Shown one piece after another: positions 51,725 through 60,253 of a stretch of 64,000 bases of DNA (within the stretch, counting starts at the first letter, position 1; each line of letters starts with the position of its first letter). The translations under genes were made by a program, and so were the position numbers. The stretch spans positions 1 to 64,000 of the forward strand of contig USLU01000017.1 in the NCBI GenBank assembly GCA_900555635.1. Direction: 5' to 3'. The notes beneath the pieces were generated by a model. That model was not told the origin of the DNA. It ran no database searches and was given only the letters and a program-made list of their open reading frames with translations. This DNA comes from an uncultured Bacteroides sp. Lineage in GTDB: Bacteria > Bacteroidota > Bacteroidia > Bacteroidales > Bacteroidaceae.

Positions 51725-51755
51725 TCCATTAAACGAACGTCTAAAAAACGCTTTT
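51725..51755 (-). repeat. Right 31-bp inverted repeat of invertible capsule promoter
   Basis: It is the exact reverse complement of 51517-51547. Confidence 0.93.
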
Positions 51756-51941
51756 TGTTTGTAATCGTTTCGTTTATAGCTTTTTACCTATACGGTATGA
51801 AGGACTACGGAAAATCAGTTGGCAAGAGGGGTACAAAGCTTGCCGTATATAACATAAAGTGCTCGCAAATGATTGAAACTCAGGAATATCCAAGAGGTTC
51901 AAAGCCCCAGGAGAACGCCCTTTTCTGAACAAAGTAATCTA
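51756..51941 (+). promoter_or_regulatory. UpxY leader with hairpin
   Basis: This 186-base leader holds no recognised gene; the short ORF across the right repeat starts upstream of any ON-state transcript and is not accepted. GGCAAG (51821-51826) pairs with CTTGCC (51839-51844), flanking a GAGGGGTACAAAG loop. Leaders of this type in Bacteroides capsule operons are where UpxY acts to prevent early termination; the exact site here is inferred. Confidence 0.55.
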
Positions 51942-52484
51942 ATGGAAGCTGATAATGAGACCGAAATTTGGTATGCCATGCGTGCCACCTACCGTAGAGA
52001 GCCTGATGCGATGCGTCTTCTTGAGAAGGAAAACTTAGGTTGTTTCGTTCCCATGCAGTATAAGATAAACATCAAGAATGGTAAAAAAGTTCGTGCCCTT
52101 GTCCCGGTTATCCATAATTTGATTTTTGTCCATGCTTGTCCTTCTGAGATCAAGCGTGTCAAGTCCCAGGTCACATACCTGCAATACATCACCGATACCC
52201 GTAGCGGTCAGAAAATCGTTATCCCTGACAACGAGATGCAACGTTTCATCGCTGTAGCCGGTACCTATAACGACCAACTGATGTATTTCCAGCCCGACGA
52301 ACTGAACCTGTCGAAAGGTACGAAAGTCCGTATTGTCGGCGGTGACTTCGAAGGCCAGGAAGGTGTTTTCCTGAAAGTGAAAGGTGCCCGCGACCGCCGT
52401 GTGGTTGTCGAGATACGCGGTGTGATTGCCGTTGCCATGGCCACCATCCATCCGGACCTTATCGAAGTAATAGATCGTCAATGA
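51942..52484 (+). CDS. upxY: UpxY-family transcription antiterminator (NusG-like)
   Basis: The product has 180 residues from the ATG at 51942; the upstream in-frame extension lies in the leader. It has an N-terminal NusG-like NGN domain (EIWYAMRATYRREPDAMRLL) and a C-terminal KOW-like domain (GTKVRIVGGDFEGQEGVFLKV). UpxY proteins keep RNA polymerase going through their own capsule operon. It is the first gene after the invertible promoter, as usual. The N-terminal third is the part that varies between capsule loci. Confidence 0.95.
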   Translation: MEADNETEIWYAMRATYRREPDAMRLLEKENLGCFVPMQYKINIKNGKKVRALVPVIHNLIFVHACPSEIKRVKSQVTYLQYITDTRSGQKIVIPDNEMQRFIAVAGTYNDQLMYFQPDELNLSKGTKVRIVGGDFEGQEGVFLKVKGARDRRVVVEIRGVIAVAMATIHPDLIEVIDRQ

Positions 52485-52530
52485 TTTGCTTTGTACTTTG
52501 TAATTCGTAATTCACATCATAATTTGCACT

Positions 52531-53028
52531 ATGCCACTTTCTGAAGAAACGATTTCCCTTCAGCGTTCCGCGCACGACCTGATGTATCTGGGTATGGACG
52601 GTAGCCCCGTCTATAGCGATGATCTTTCTCGTCGGAACGGTGAAGTTTACCTCCTTACCACCGCCTTGTATAACTCCGGTGCCCGGGGTACTACTATCGA
52701 GGAACAGGCTAATGTATGCCTTGCCCTCCTGATGGGTTATAGTGCCTCGTTTATCGACCACGGTGAAAAGCAGGCGCATGTGCAAGAAATTCTGGACCGT
52801 TGTTGGGATATTCTTGAAGCCCTTCCTTCTTCTTTGTTAAAGCTTCGCCTTCTCACCGCCTGCTACGGTGAAGTGTTCGATGAGCCTTTGGCTGAGGAAG
52901 CCCGTGCCATTATCGCTTCCTGGGATTCAGTGTCACTTACAAAAGAACAGCGGGAAGCCATCGATGAATTCCAAAACGTAGTGGATAACCCATATTCCTG
53001 GGAATATCTCACTGATGAAACAGAATAA
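52531..53028 (+). CDS. upxZ: UpxZ-family antagonist of UpxY
   Basis: The product has 165 residues and is helical (LQRSAHDLMYLGMDGSPVYS; CLALLMGYSASFIDHGEKQ; LTACYGEVFDEPLAEEARAI). This is the UpxZ family, which inhibits the UpxY proteins of other capsule loci so that only one capsule is made at a time. It is in its normal place, second in the operon. There is a 46-base gap after upxY. Confidence 0.93.
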   Translation: MPLSEETISLQRSAHDLMYLGMDGSPVYSDDLSRRNGEVYLLTTALYNSGARGTTIEEQANVCLALLMGYSASFIDHGEKQAHVQEILDRCWDILEALPSSLLKLRLLTACYGEVFDEPLAEEARAIIASWDSVSLTKEQREAIDEFQNVVDNPYSWEYLTDETE

Positions 53029-53058
53029 TAACAAATCTTTTAATTAAAAGTAACTAAG

Positions 53059-54978
53059 TTGAAGCTTTCAGCCTACCTCCGGATTTTCCGCCAGCACCTT
53101 TCCTCCCGCATATTGCCCGTATGGACTATACTCCTGGCCGATATCCTGATAATCGCCTTATCGACTTTTATCGCCTATTGCCTCCGCTATGGTTTTGTCG
53201 GTATCATCGAGGGGACTTCCACGGTTGATTCCGCCATATTGTTTGCAGTAGCGGCTAATCTTATATTTTTCCGTATCTTCCGTACCTATTCCAACGTCCT
53301 GAGGTTTTCCTCCTTTGTGGATATCATGCGGATTTTCGCCTCGCTGACCGCTGCGTACGCCTCGCTGATGTTCCTCAGCCTCTTGCTTGAGAGCGTTTTG
53401 GACCGGAAACCTGCTTCTATCGGCATCCTTTTCATGTCCTATATCATCAGTTTTGCCATCATGTCCGGTTCTCGTATCCTTGTGAAAACCATTTTCGAAA
53501 CAGTGAACTTCGACCGCTCCCATTGCGCCCATGTCTTTATCTATGGAGCCAAGGAAGCCGGTGTGAATATAGCCAAAACCCTCCGTGTCAACCTTCGTCA
53601 CCATTATCTGCTTCGCGGCTTCATCGCCGACGAACCCGAACTGGTGAATAAAGTCATCATGGGTGTCCGTGTCTTTCCTAACGACGATACCTTGATTGAC
53701 CAATTGAATTCCCGTGGTATACAGACGGTTATCGTATCTCCCGCCAAGATGGATGCCCTGAAGAATTCCGACCTTGCCGACCGTTTGCTGTCACACAACA
53801 TCAAACTGCTGACCGCCCCTCCGTTGAGCGAATGGACCGGACGTACATTAAACAGCAACCAGCTGAAAGAGATCCAGATTGAAGACCTTCTTCAACGTGC
53901 TCCTATAGAAATCGACATACACAAAGTGGCTTCCCATCTGGAAGGCAAGCGTGTGCTGATAACCGGTGCCGCCGGTTCCATCGGCAGTGAGATCATGCGT
54001 CAGGTTGCCTCCTTCAACCCCTATAAACTGATCCTTGTTGACCAGGCAGAAACTCCTTTGCACGATATCCGTCTGGAGCTTCAGGACCGCTGGCGTGATA
54101 TCGATGCCGAGACTATCATCGCTGATATCTCGAATGCCACCCGTCTTGAGGAGATATTCAAGGAGTTCAAACCGCAGTACATATTCCATGCCGCTGCCTA
54201 CAAGCATGTCCCCATGATGGAGGACAATGTCTCGGAATCAATCCAGGTGAATGTATACGGTACGCGTACTCTTGCCGACCTTGCCGTGAAATACGGCGTG
54301 GAGAAGTTCGTGATGATCTCTACCGACAAGGCGGTTAATCCTACGAATGTGATGGGCTGTTCGAAACGTATCTGTGAGATATATGTGCAGTCGCTGGCGA
54401 AGAAATTGCAGAAAGAAGGTATACGCGCCACGCAATTCATCACCACCCGTTTTGGCAATGTGCTGGGTTCTAATGGCTCTGTAATTCCCCGTTTCCGCAA
54501 TCAGATACAGAAAGGCGGTCCTGTCACAGTGACCCATCCTGAGATCATCCGCTATTTCATGACGATCCCTGAAGCCTGCCGCCTAGTTTTGGAAGCGGGT
54601 AGTATGGGTAACGGTGGAGAAATCTACATCTTTGATATGGGCAAACCGGTAAAGATCGTAGACCTTGCGAAACGTATGATTAACCTTTCGGGCCGTACGG
54701 ACGTGAAGATTGAGTTCACCGGTTTACGCCATGGCGAGAAGCTATACGAGGAACTCCTGAATGTGAAGGAACTGACGAAACCTACCTATCATGAGAAGAT
54801 CATGATCGCTACAGTCCGTGAATATGATTATGACGAGGTGAAGGAATGCATCCAACGCCTGATAGATCTAAGCTATACTTATGACCAGATGCGGATCGTT
54901 TCCGCCATGAAGGAGTTTGTTCCGGAATTTGTGAGCAAGAACTCCTGTTTTGAAGTACTTGATATGCAACTCAATTAA
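53059..54978 (+). CDS. FlaA1/CapD-type UDP-sugar 4,6-dehydratase, membrane-bound
   Basis: The product has 639 residues from the TTG at 53059 (MKLSAYLR). Four N-terminal membrane segments lie in about residues 15-150. A first Rossmann-like domain (HVFIYGAKEAGVNIAKTL) follows, then the short-chain dehydratase domain with GAAGSIG at about 302-308. The catalytic region includes FVMISTDKAVNPTNVMGCSKR. It probably makes a UDP-4-keto-6-deoxy-HexNAc, the first step of many capsule sugars. The TTG start is unusual, but the sequence gives no nearby ATG in frame. Confidence 0.9.
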   Translation: MKLSAYLRIFRQHLSSRILPVWTILLADILIIALSTFIAYCLRYGFVGIIEGTSTVDSAILFAVAANLIFFRIFRTYSNVLRFSSFVDIMRIFASLTAAYASLMFLSLLLESVLDRKPASIGILFMSYIISFAIMSGSRILVKTIFETVNFDRSHCAHVFIYGAKEAGVNIAKTLRVNLRHHYLLRGFIADEPELVNKVIMGVRVFPNDDTLIDQLNSRGIQTVIVSPAKMDALKNSDLADRLLSHNIKLLTAPPLSEWTGRTLNSNQLKEIQIEDLLQRAPIEIDIHKVASHLEGKRVLITGAAGSIGSEIMRQVASFNPYKLILVDQAETPLHDIRLELQDRWRDIDAETIIADISNATRLEEIFKEFKPQYIFHAAAYKHVPMMEDNVSESIQVNVYGTRTLADLAVKYGVEKFVMISTDKAVNPTNVMGCSKRICEIYVQSLAKKLQKEGIRATQFITTRFGNVLGSNGSVIPRFRNQIQKGGPVTVTHPEIIRYFMTIPEACRLVLEAGSMGNGGEIYIFDMGKPVKIVDLAKRMINLSGRTDVKIEFTGLRHGEKLYEELLNVKELTKPTYHEKIMIATVREYDYDEVKECIQRLIDLSYTYDQMRIVSAMKEFVPEFVSKNSCFEVLDMQLN

Positions 54979-55000
54979 TCCTTTTAACTATAAAAAAACT

Positions 55001-55076
55001 CCGGGAACCGTGGATCCTACCCTTTCATTACTACGCGAAGTAATAAATATAAATCACCCTGGTTCCACGTTCCCGG
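55001..55076. repeat. Nested hairpin between dehydratase and export genes
   Basis: CCGGGAACCGTGGA (55001-55014) pairs with TCCACGTTCCCGG (55064-55076) with one bulge. Inside, ATTACT and AGTAAT near 55027-55045 make a second stem. A T-rich tail follows the outer stem, so it may attenuate transcription into the export genes. Confidence 0.65.
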
Positions 55077-55129
55077 TTTTAAAAGAATTCCGCAAACAAT
55101 AAATCATAAACAATAAATCATAAATCTTC

Positions 55130-57556
55130 ATGAGTCGAATATTTTTATTGATTTTCAGCCTTTTTATTTTTACGAATCTGACTTATGCTCAGCGTATGTC
55201 TGACGATCAGGTCGTGCAATACGTGAAACAGGCCCAGGCTGCGGGTAAGTCCCAGAAACAGATGACTACCGAGTTGTTGCGCCGCGGTGTAACTCAGGAG
55301 CAGGTATTGCGTATCAAGGCTCAGTATGAAGCAACAAACAGTACCGCTGACGGTACGGACAACAAGCCTACCCAGATGCGTAAGCGTGGTGTTGCTATGG
55401 GTGAGTCTTATGAAGCTGCTGAAGTTGAAGACCAGAAAACTGTGATTGATGAGAAACAGGACAGCAAGGCCGTACCGGAAGCATCGGGCCGACGGATCTT
55501 TGGTCATAATCTGTTTCAAAGCCGTAACTTATCTTTTGAGCCAAGTTCTAATCTTGCTACTCCGGTCAATTACCGCTTAGGTCCCGGTGATGAAGTTATC
55601 ATCGATATTTGGGGAGCTTCACAAAATACGATTCGTCAGACTATCAGCCCGGAAGGTGATATCCAGGTGAAAGACCTCGGTCCAGTTCATCTGAACGGCA
55701 TGACCGTGAAGGAAGCCAATGCTTATCTTCAGCGCGAATTCTCCAAGATTTATTCCGGTATAGGTGGCAGCGACCCCAATTCTCAGATTCGTCTGACTTT
55801 GGGTGATGTACGTACCATCCAGATAAATATTATGGGTGAGGTTTCCGTTCCGGGCACCTATACGCTTTCCGCCTTCTCCACGGTATTTCATGCTCTGTAT
55901 CGTGCCGGCGGCGTGAACGCTATCGGTAGTTTGCGCGGCATCAAACTGGTTCGTGGCGGAAGAACCATCGAGACCCTCGATGTCTATGAGTTTATCCTGA
56001 AAGGCAAGATGAATGACGATATCCGCCTTCAGGAAGGGGATGTGATTATCGTAAACCCTTACCAGTCCTTAGTGGAAATAGTGGGCAAGGTGAAACGTCC
56101 CATGTATTACGAAATGAAAGCTACCGAGACCGTTGCCAATCTGCTGAAGTATGCGGGTGGTTTTACCGGTGATGCTTATAAGAAAGAAGTTCGTATTATC
56201 CGCAAAAGTGGGCGTGAACATCAGGTCTTCAATGTGGATGAAATGGACTATTCCGTATTTCGTCTGGATGATGGCGATATGGTTACCACCGATGCTGTAT
56301 TGGAACGTTTTGAGAATAAAGTGGAGATTAGCGGTGCGGTTTACCGTGCAGGTCTTTATCAATTGGACGGTACGGTGAATACCGTAAAACAACTGATCAA
56401 GAAAGCCGAAGGCCTTCGTGGCGATGCGTTTCTAGGTCGTGTGCTGTTGGATAGAGAACGTGAGGATTATACTCATGAAATGCTCTCCATTGATTTGAAT
56501 GGATTGATGAATGGTACTGTGGCAGATATTCCTCTTCAGAAGGAAGATCACTTATATATTCCCAGTATCAATGACTTGAAAGAAGAAGAAACGGTCTCCA
56601 TCTACGGAGAAGTGCTCAATCCCGGTACTTTCCTTCATTCAGACAATATGTCAATAGAAGATTTGGTTATTCAGGCTGGTGGCTTGCGTGAGGCTGCTTC
56701 TACTACAAGAGTAAGCATTACGCGTCGTATCAAGGATTCTAAGAGTACAACATACAGTAGCAAATTGGCGGAGACGTTCACTTTTGATATCAAAGATGGC
56801 TTGATTATGGATGGTGAAAGTTTCCAGTTGCAACCATTTGATGTTGTTCAGGTTCGTCGCAGTCCTGCCTATCAGGTGCAACGTACGGTGACTGTAGCCG
56901 GTGAGGTCCTTTTCAGTGGCAGTTATACGCTTCTGAAAAAGAATGAACGTTTGAGCGATTTGATAAATCGTGCGGGTGGTATTACGCCGGAGGCTTATAT
57001 CAAGGGTGGTCGTTTGATTCGTAAGATGAACGATGAAGAACGCCGTCGCGAACGAGATGTAGTGCGCATGGCTCGTAGTGGTGAAGGAAAAGATAGTATT
57101 TCAACTGCAAAGTTAGCTATTTCTGATACTTATACAGTTGGTATAGATATGGGCAAAGCATTAGCTAATCCCGGTAGTGACTTTGATATTGTTTTGCGTG
57201 AAGGAGATATGATTTACATTCCCGAATATGTCAATACAGTAAAGATTGGTGGTTCTGTAATGTATCCTAATACTGTAAGTTGGGAGAAAGGAAAGAAATT
57301 GAAGCATTATATCGAGATGGCTGGTGGTTACGGAAACATGGCGAAGAAGAGCAAGGTTTATATCATCTATCTGAATGGTACCGTAGCTCGTGCCAAAAAG
57401 GGTAGTAGTAGTGTTATACAACCCGGTTGTGAGATAGTAATCCCTAGCAAGAGAGAAAAACAAGGGGGTATGAAACTTACAGAGATTTTAGGACTGAGTT
57501 CTACTACTGCTACAATGGCGGCAATGGTGGCTACTATGGTAAATGCTTTAAAATAA
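55130..57556 (+). CDS. Wza-like polysaccharide export outer-membrane protein (SLBB repeats)
   Basis: The product has 808 residues with a signal peptide (LIFSLFIFTNLTYAQ). A poly-export domain (YRLGPGDEVIIDIWGASQN near 145-165) is followed by about six SLBB domains (for example IMGEVSVPGTYTLSAFST; IYGEVLNPGTFLHSDN; VAGEVLFSGSYTLLK). It builds the channel that sends capsule polysaccharide across the outer membrane. It is in the Wza family but long, typical for Bacteroidota. The Wzz-like gene follows in ten bases. Confidence 0.95.
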   Translation: MSRIFLLIFSLFIFTNLTYAQRMSDDQVVQYVKQAQAAGKSQKQMTTELLRRGVTQEQVLRIKAQYEATNSTADGTDNKPTQMRKRGVAMGESYEAAEVEDQKTVIDEKQDSKAVPEASGRRIFGHNLFQSRNLSFEPSSNLATPVNYRLGPGDEVIIDIWGASQNTIRQTISPEGDIQVKDLGPVHLNGMTVKEANAYLQREFSKIYSGIGGSDPNSQIRLTLGDVRTIQINIMGEVSVPGTYTLSAFSTVFHALYRAGGVNAIGSLRGIKLVRGGRTIETLDVYEFILKGKMNDDIRLQEGDVIIVNPYQSLVEIVGKVKRPMYYEMKATETVANLLKYAGGFTGDAYKKEVRIIRKSGREHQVFNVDEMDYSVFRLDDGDMVTTDAVLERFENKVEISGAVYRAGLYQLDGTVNTVKQLIKKAEGLRGDAFLGRVLLDREREDYTHEMLSIDLNGLMNGTVADIPLQKEDHLYIPSINDLKEEETVSIYGEVLNPGTFLHSDNMSIEDLVIQAGGLREAASTTRVSITRRIKDSKSTTYSSKLAETFTFDIKDGLIMDGESFQLQPFDVVQVRRSPAYQVQRTVTVAGEVLFSGSYTLLKKNERLSDLINRAGGITPEAYIKGGRLIRKMNDEERRRERDVVRMARSGEGKDSISTAKLAISDTYTVGIDMGKALANPGSDFDIVLREGDMIYIPEYVNTVKIGGSVMYPNTVSWEKGKKLKHYIEMAGGYGNMAKKSKVYIIYLNGTVARAKKGSSSVIQPGCEIVIPSKREKQGGMKLTEILGLSSTTATMAAMVATMVNALK

Positions 57557-57566
57557 GAAGTGAATA

Positions 57567-58667
57567 ATGAATGAAGATTTAGAAAAGAAGGCTCAACAGG
57601 AGGAACAGGAAATCGATTTGCTGGAGCTTACTTTAAAAGTTTGGGCAGAACGTAAATGGGTATTGAAATGCTGTGGCTATGCTGTACTTGTAGGATTGGT
57701 AATAGCTTTTAGTATTCCACGTGAATATACGGCTAATGCGGTAATAGCTCCTGAGTTTTCAGATAATAAAAGTGGTGGCCTTTCATCTCTAGCTAGTTTG
57801 GCAGGTATAAATTTGAATACAACTTCTGGTGCCGATGCCATCTATCCTGAATTATATCCTGATATTGTTTATTCCGTTCCATTTCTGACAGAGTTATTTG
57901 ATGTTCATGTTAAAGATTTGGATGGAGAAATAGATACTACACTTTATTGTTATTTGGATGAACATCAGCGTACTCCTTGGTGGTCACTCGCAACTTCGGC
58001 ACCATTTAAAGCACTTGGATGGATTATTTCTTTATTTCAGGGAGAGAAAGAGGAAGATGATGGTAAGTTGGATCCTTTCCGCTTAACAAAGGATGAAACT
58101 GATCTTGTGAAAGAGTTGGGCAAACGTATTGATGTTTCTGTAGATAAGAAAACAGGTGTTACAACATTGTCTGTCACAATGCAGGATGCACAGATTTCGG
58201 CTTGCTTAACTGATACGGTTATGCGAAAATTACAGAATTATATTACAGAGTATCGCACCAATAAGGCTCGTCAGGATTTTCTATTTCAAAAAGATTTTTT
58301 TGAGAGAAAAAAAGGAGAATATGAGAAGGCTCAAGAGAATTATGCCAAATTTGCCGATGCTAATAAAAATATTATATTGTTGAGTTACCGTATAGAGCAG
58401 GAGCGGTTAGAGAATGAAATGCGATTGACTTATCAAGTTTACACTTCTGTTGCGCAACAACTACAAATGGCTGAAGCAAAAGTCCAAGAAATAACACCGG
58501 TTTATACTGTGCTTGAGCCAGCTACTATTCCTGTAAAACCATCTAAACCGAGCAAAGCTCTTGTGCTAATAGCTATTGTTTTCTTGACAGGTATGGGGTG
58601 TATTGCTTGGATTCTTATAGGGAAGAGCACTGTAAATAATTTGAAGAGAAAAAGTAACTCTATGTAG
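57567..58667 (+). CDS. Wzz-like chain-length determinant
   Basis: The product has 366 residues. Membrane segments lie at about 35-52 and 332-352, and the periplasmic part between them contains a long coiled-coil region (KDFFERKKGEYEKAQENYAKF). The Wzz proline-rich motif is near the second segment (ATIPVKPSKPSKALVLIA). It sets the polysaccharide length together with the polymerase. The N-terminus is acidic. Confidence 0.9.
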   Translation: MNEDLEKKAQQEEQEIDLLELTLKVWAERKWVLKCCGYAVLVGLVIAFSIPREYTANAVIAPEFSDNKSGGLSSLASLAGINLNTTSGADAIYPELYPDIVYSVPFLTELFDVHVKDLDGEIDTTLYCYLDEHQRTPWWSLATSAPFKALGWIISLFQGEKEEDDGKLDPFRLTKDETDLVKELGKRIDVSVDKKTGVTTLSVTMQDAQISACLTDTVMRKLQNYITEYRTNKARQDFLFQKDFFERKKGEYEKAQENYAKFADANKNIILLSYRIEQERLENEMRLTYQVYTSVAQQLQMAEAKVQEITPVYTVLEPATIPVKPSKPSKALVLIAIVFLTGMGCIAWILIGKSTVNNLKRKSNSM

Positions 58668-58757
58668 AGAAATAGATAATAGCTTTTAGATAAAAACAAA
58701 TAATGTCTCTATATAATTTATCAATGTACAGTTGTTCTTGTTTCTGCTAATTACTGT

Positions 58758-60206
58758 ATGACAAAATCTTTAAAAAACAAAACAATCCGTGGCGTTGGTT
58801 GGAGTTTTATCGATAATATAGCCAGTTCCGGTATTACTTTTTTAGTTGGATTAGTTTTAGCCCGTTTGTTAACTCCGGAAGAATATGGAGTGATGGCTAT
58901 GATTACTATATTTATAGCAATTTCGGATTCTATTATTGATAGTGGCTTTTCCAATGCTCTAATACGTAAAGTGCATATTAACCGGGTTGATTATAATACG
59001 GTTTTTTATTTTAATCTAGTCGTAAGTGTTTTCTTGTATATAGTATTATTTCTGTTTTCACCTGCTATCAGTGTATTCTTTAAGGAACCTATATTGGTCG
59101 AAGTAATGCGGGTGATAGGTTGGGTGCTTATAATTAATGCGTTGGCTATTATCCCTCGTACAATATTTGTACGAGCAGTTAATTTTAAAACACAGACTAA
59201 AGTTTCTTTAATATCCTCCGTTACCAGTGGAATAGTTGGTATAGGAATGGCTCTTGGAGGAATGGGGGTTTGGAGTTTGGTGGGGCAGCAACTTTCTCGT
59301 CAAATATTGAATACTTTATTTTTATGGGTTTATTGTAAATGGCAACCTGCTTTTGAATTCTCAGTAAAAAGCTTTAGGGAGATGTTTAGTTTCGGGTATA
59401 AGTTGTTGTTCTCTGGGCTTATAGATACTATCTATAAAGATGTTTATTATCTGATTATAGGACGTTTCTTCTCCTCAGCTCTTTTGGGACAATATACTCG
59501 TGCACAACAATTTAACATTATATTTTCTAGTAATTTGACTGCAGTGGTGCAGCGTGTAAGCTATCCTGTATTAAGTTCTATTCAAAATGAACCGGAACGT
59601 TTACGAGAAGCATATAGAAAAGTTATAAAAACAACAATGCTGGTAACTTTTGCCTGTATGTTGGGCTTAGCAGCAGTAGCAAAGCCTTTAGTAATTATTC
59701 TGATAGGTGAGAAATGGCTACCTGCTGTTAGCTTCTTACAAATTATATGTTTTTCGGGTATGCTTTATCCGCTTCATGCCATTAATTTAAACATTTTGAA
59801 GGTCAAAGGCCGTTCTGATTTATTTTTAAAATTAGAACTAATAAAGAAGACTTTAGCGATTGGACCTATTGTTATAGGAGTGTTTTATGGCATTGAGTAT
59901 ATGCTATGGGGAAGTGTTCTTAATTCTTTCGTTGCATATTTCCTCAATAGTTACTATTCCGCAGGGCTTATTAATTATTCGACAAAAGAGCAACTGAAAG
60001 ATTTGTTACCAACATTTCTTGTATCGATTTTTGTCGCTCTTTTGATGTGGAGTCTCTCTTTTTGTATTTCGTCAGTATATTTTCTTCTCCCTCTTCAGCT
60101 ACTGTTTGGAATTTTTTTAGCCTATTTTATTTACGAAAAAACAAAATTGCCGGAATATCTTGAACTCAAGCACTTGGGAATCTCCTTATTCAATCGGAAT
60201 AAATAA
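58758..60206 (+). CDS. Wzx-type polysaccharide flippase
   Basis: The product has 482 residues with about twelve membrane segments (MATE-like/Wzx fold), including TIRGVGWSFIDNIASSGITF and LLTPEEYGVMAMITIFI near the N-terminus. It flips lipid-linked repeat units across the inner membrane. The coding sequence is AT-richer than the operon start, common for capsule genes exchanged between strains. Confidence 0.92.
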   Translation: MTKSLKNKTIRGVGWSFIDNIASSGITFLVGLVLARLLTPEEYGVMAMITIFIAISDSIIDSGFSNALIRKVHINRVDYNTVFYFNLVVSVFLYIVLFLFSPAISVFFKEPILVEVMRVIGWVLIINALAIIPRTIFVRAVNFKTQTKVSLISSVTSGIVGIGMALGGMGVWSLVGQQLSRQILNTLFLWVYCKWQPAFEFSVKSFREMFSFGYKLLFSGLIDTIYKDVYYLIIGRFFSSALLGQYTRAQQFNIIFSSNLTAVVQRVSYPVLSSIQNEPERLREAYRKVIKTTMLVTFACMLGLAAVAKPLVIILIGEKWLPAVSFLQIICFSGMLYPLHAINLNILKVKGRSDLFLKLELIKKTLAIGPIVIGVFYGIEYMLWGSVLNSFVAYFLNSYYSAGLINYSTKEQLKDLLPTFLVSIFVALLMWSLSFCISSVYFLLPLQLLFGIFLAYFIYEKTKLPEYLELKHLGISLFNRNK

Positions 60207-60253
60207 AAATATAGCAAAAAATAACGTCCTGGTGGGACACTTATAACATAATT

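Larger units (their letters stand above)
51517..51755. other. Invertible promoter segment of the capsule locus, OFF in this assembly
   Basis: The 239-bp segment is bounded by perfect 31-bp inverted repeats. It carries one good promoter, pointing leftward, away from the capsule genes (see the promoter entry). No TAnnTTTG with a proper -33 is seen on the + strand, so the capsule operon lacks a recognised promoter here. After inversion the promoter would end at about 51722 and start transcription within the right repeat, about 210 bases before UpxY. Centre positions also hold a perfect 16-bp palindrome (TTTAGAAATTTCTAAA, near 51600). Confidence 0.88.

Noticed and set aside
51719..51928. 69-residue ORF across the right inverted repeat and UpxY leader
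   Set aside because: It starts with TTG upstream of the ON-state transcription start, overlaps the recombination site and has no recognisable product.
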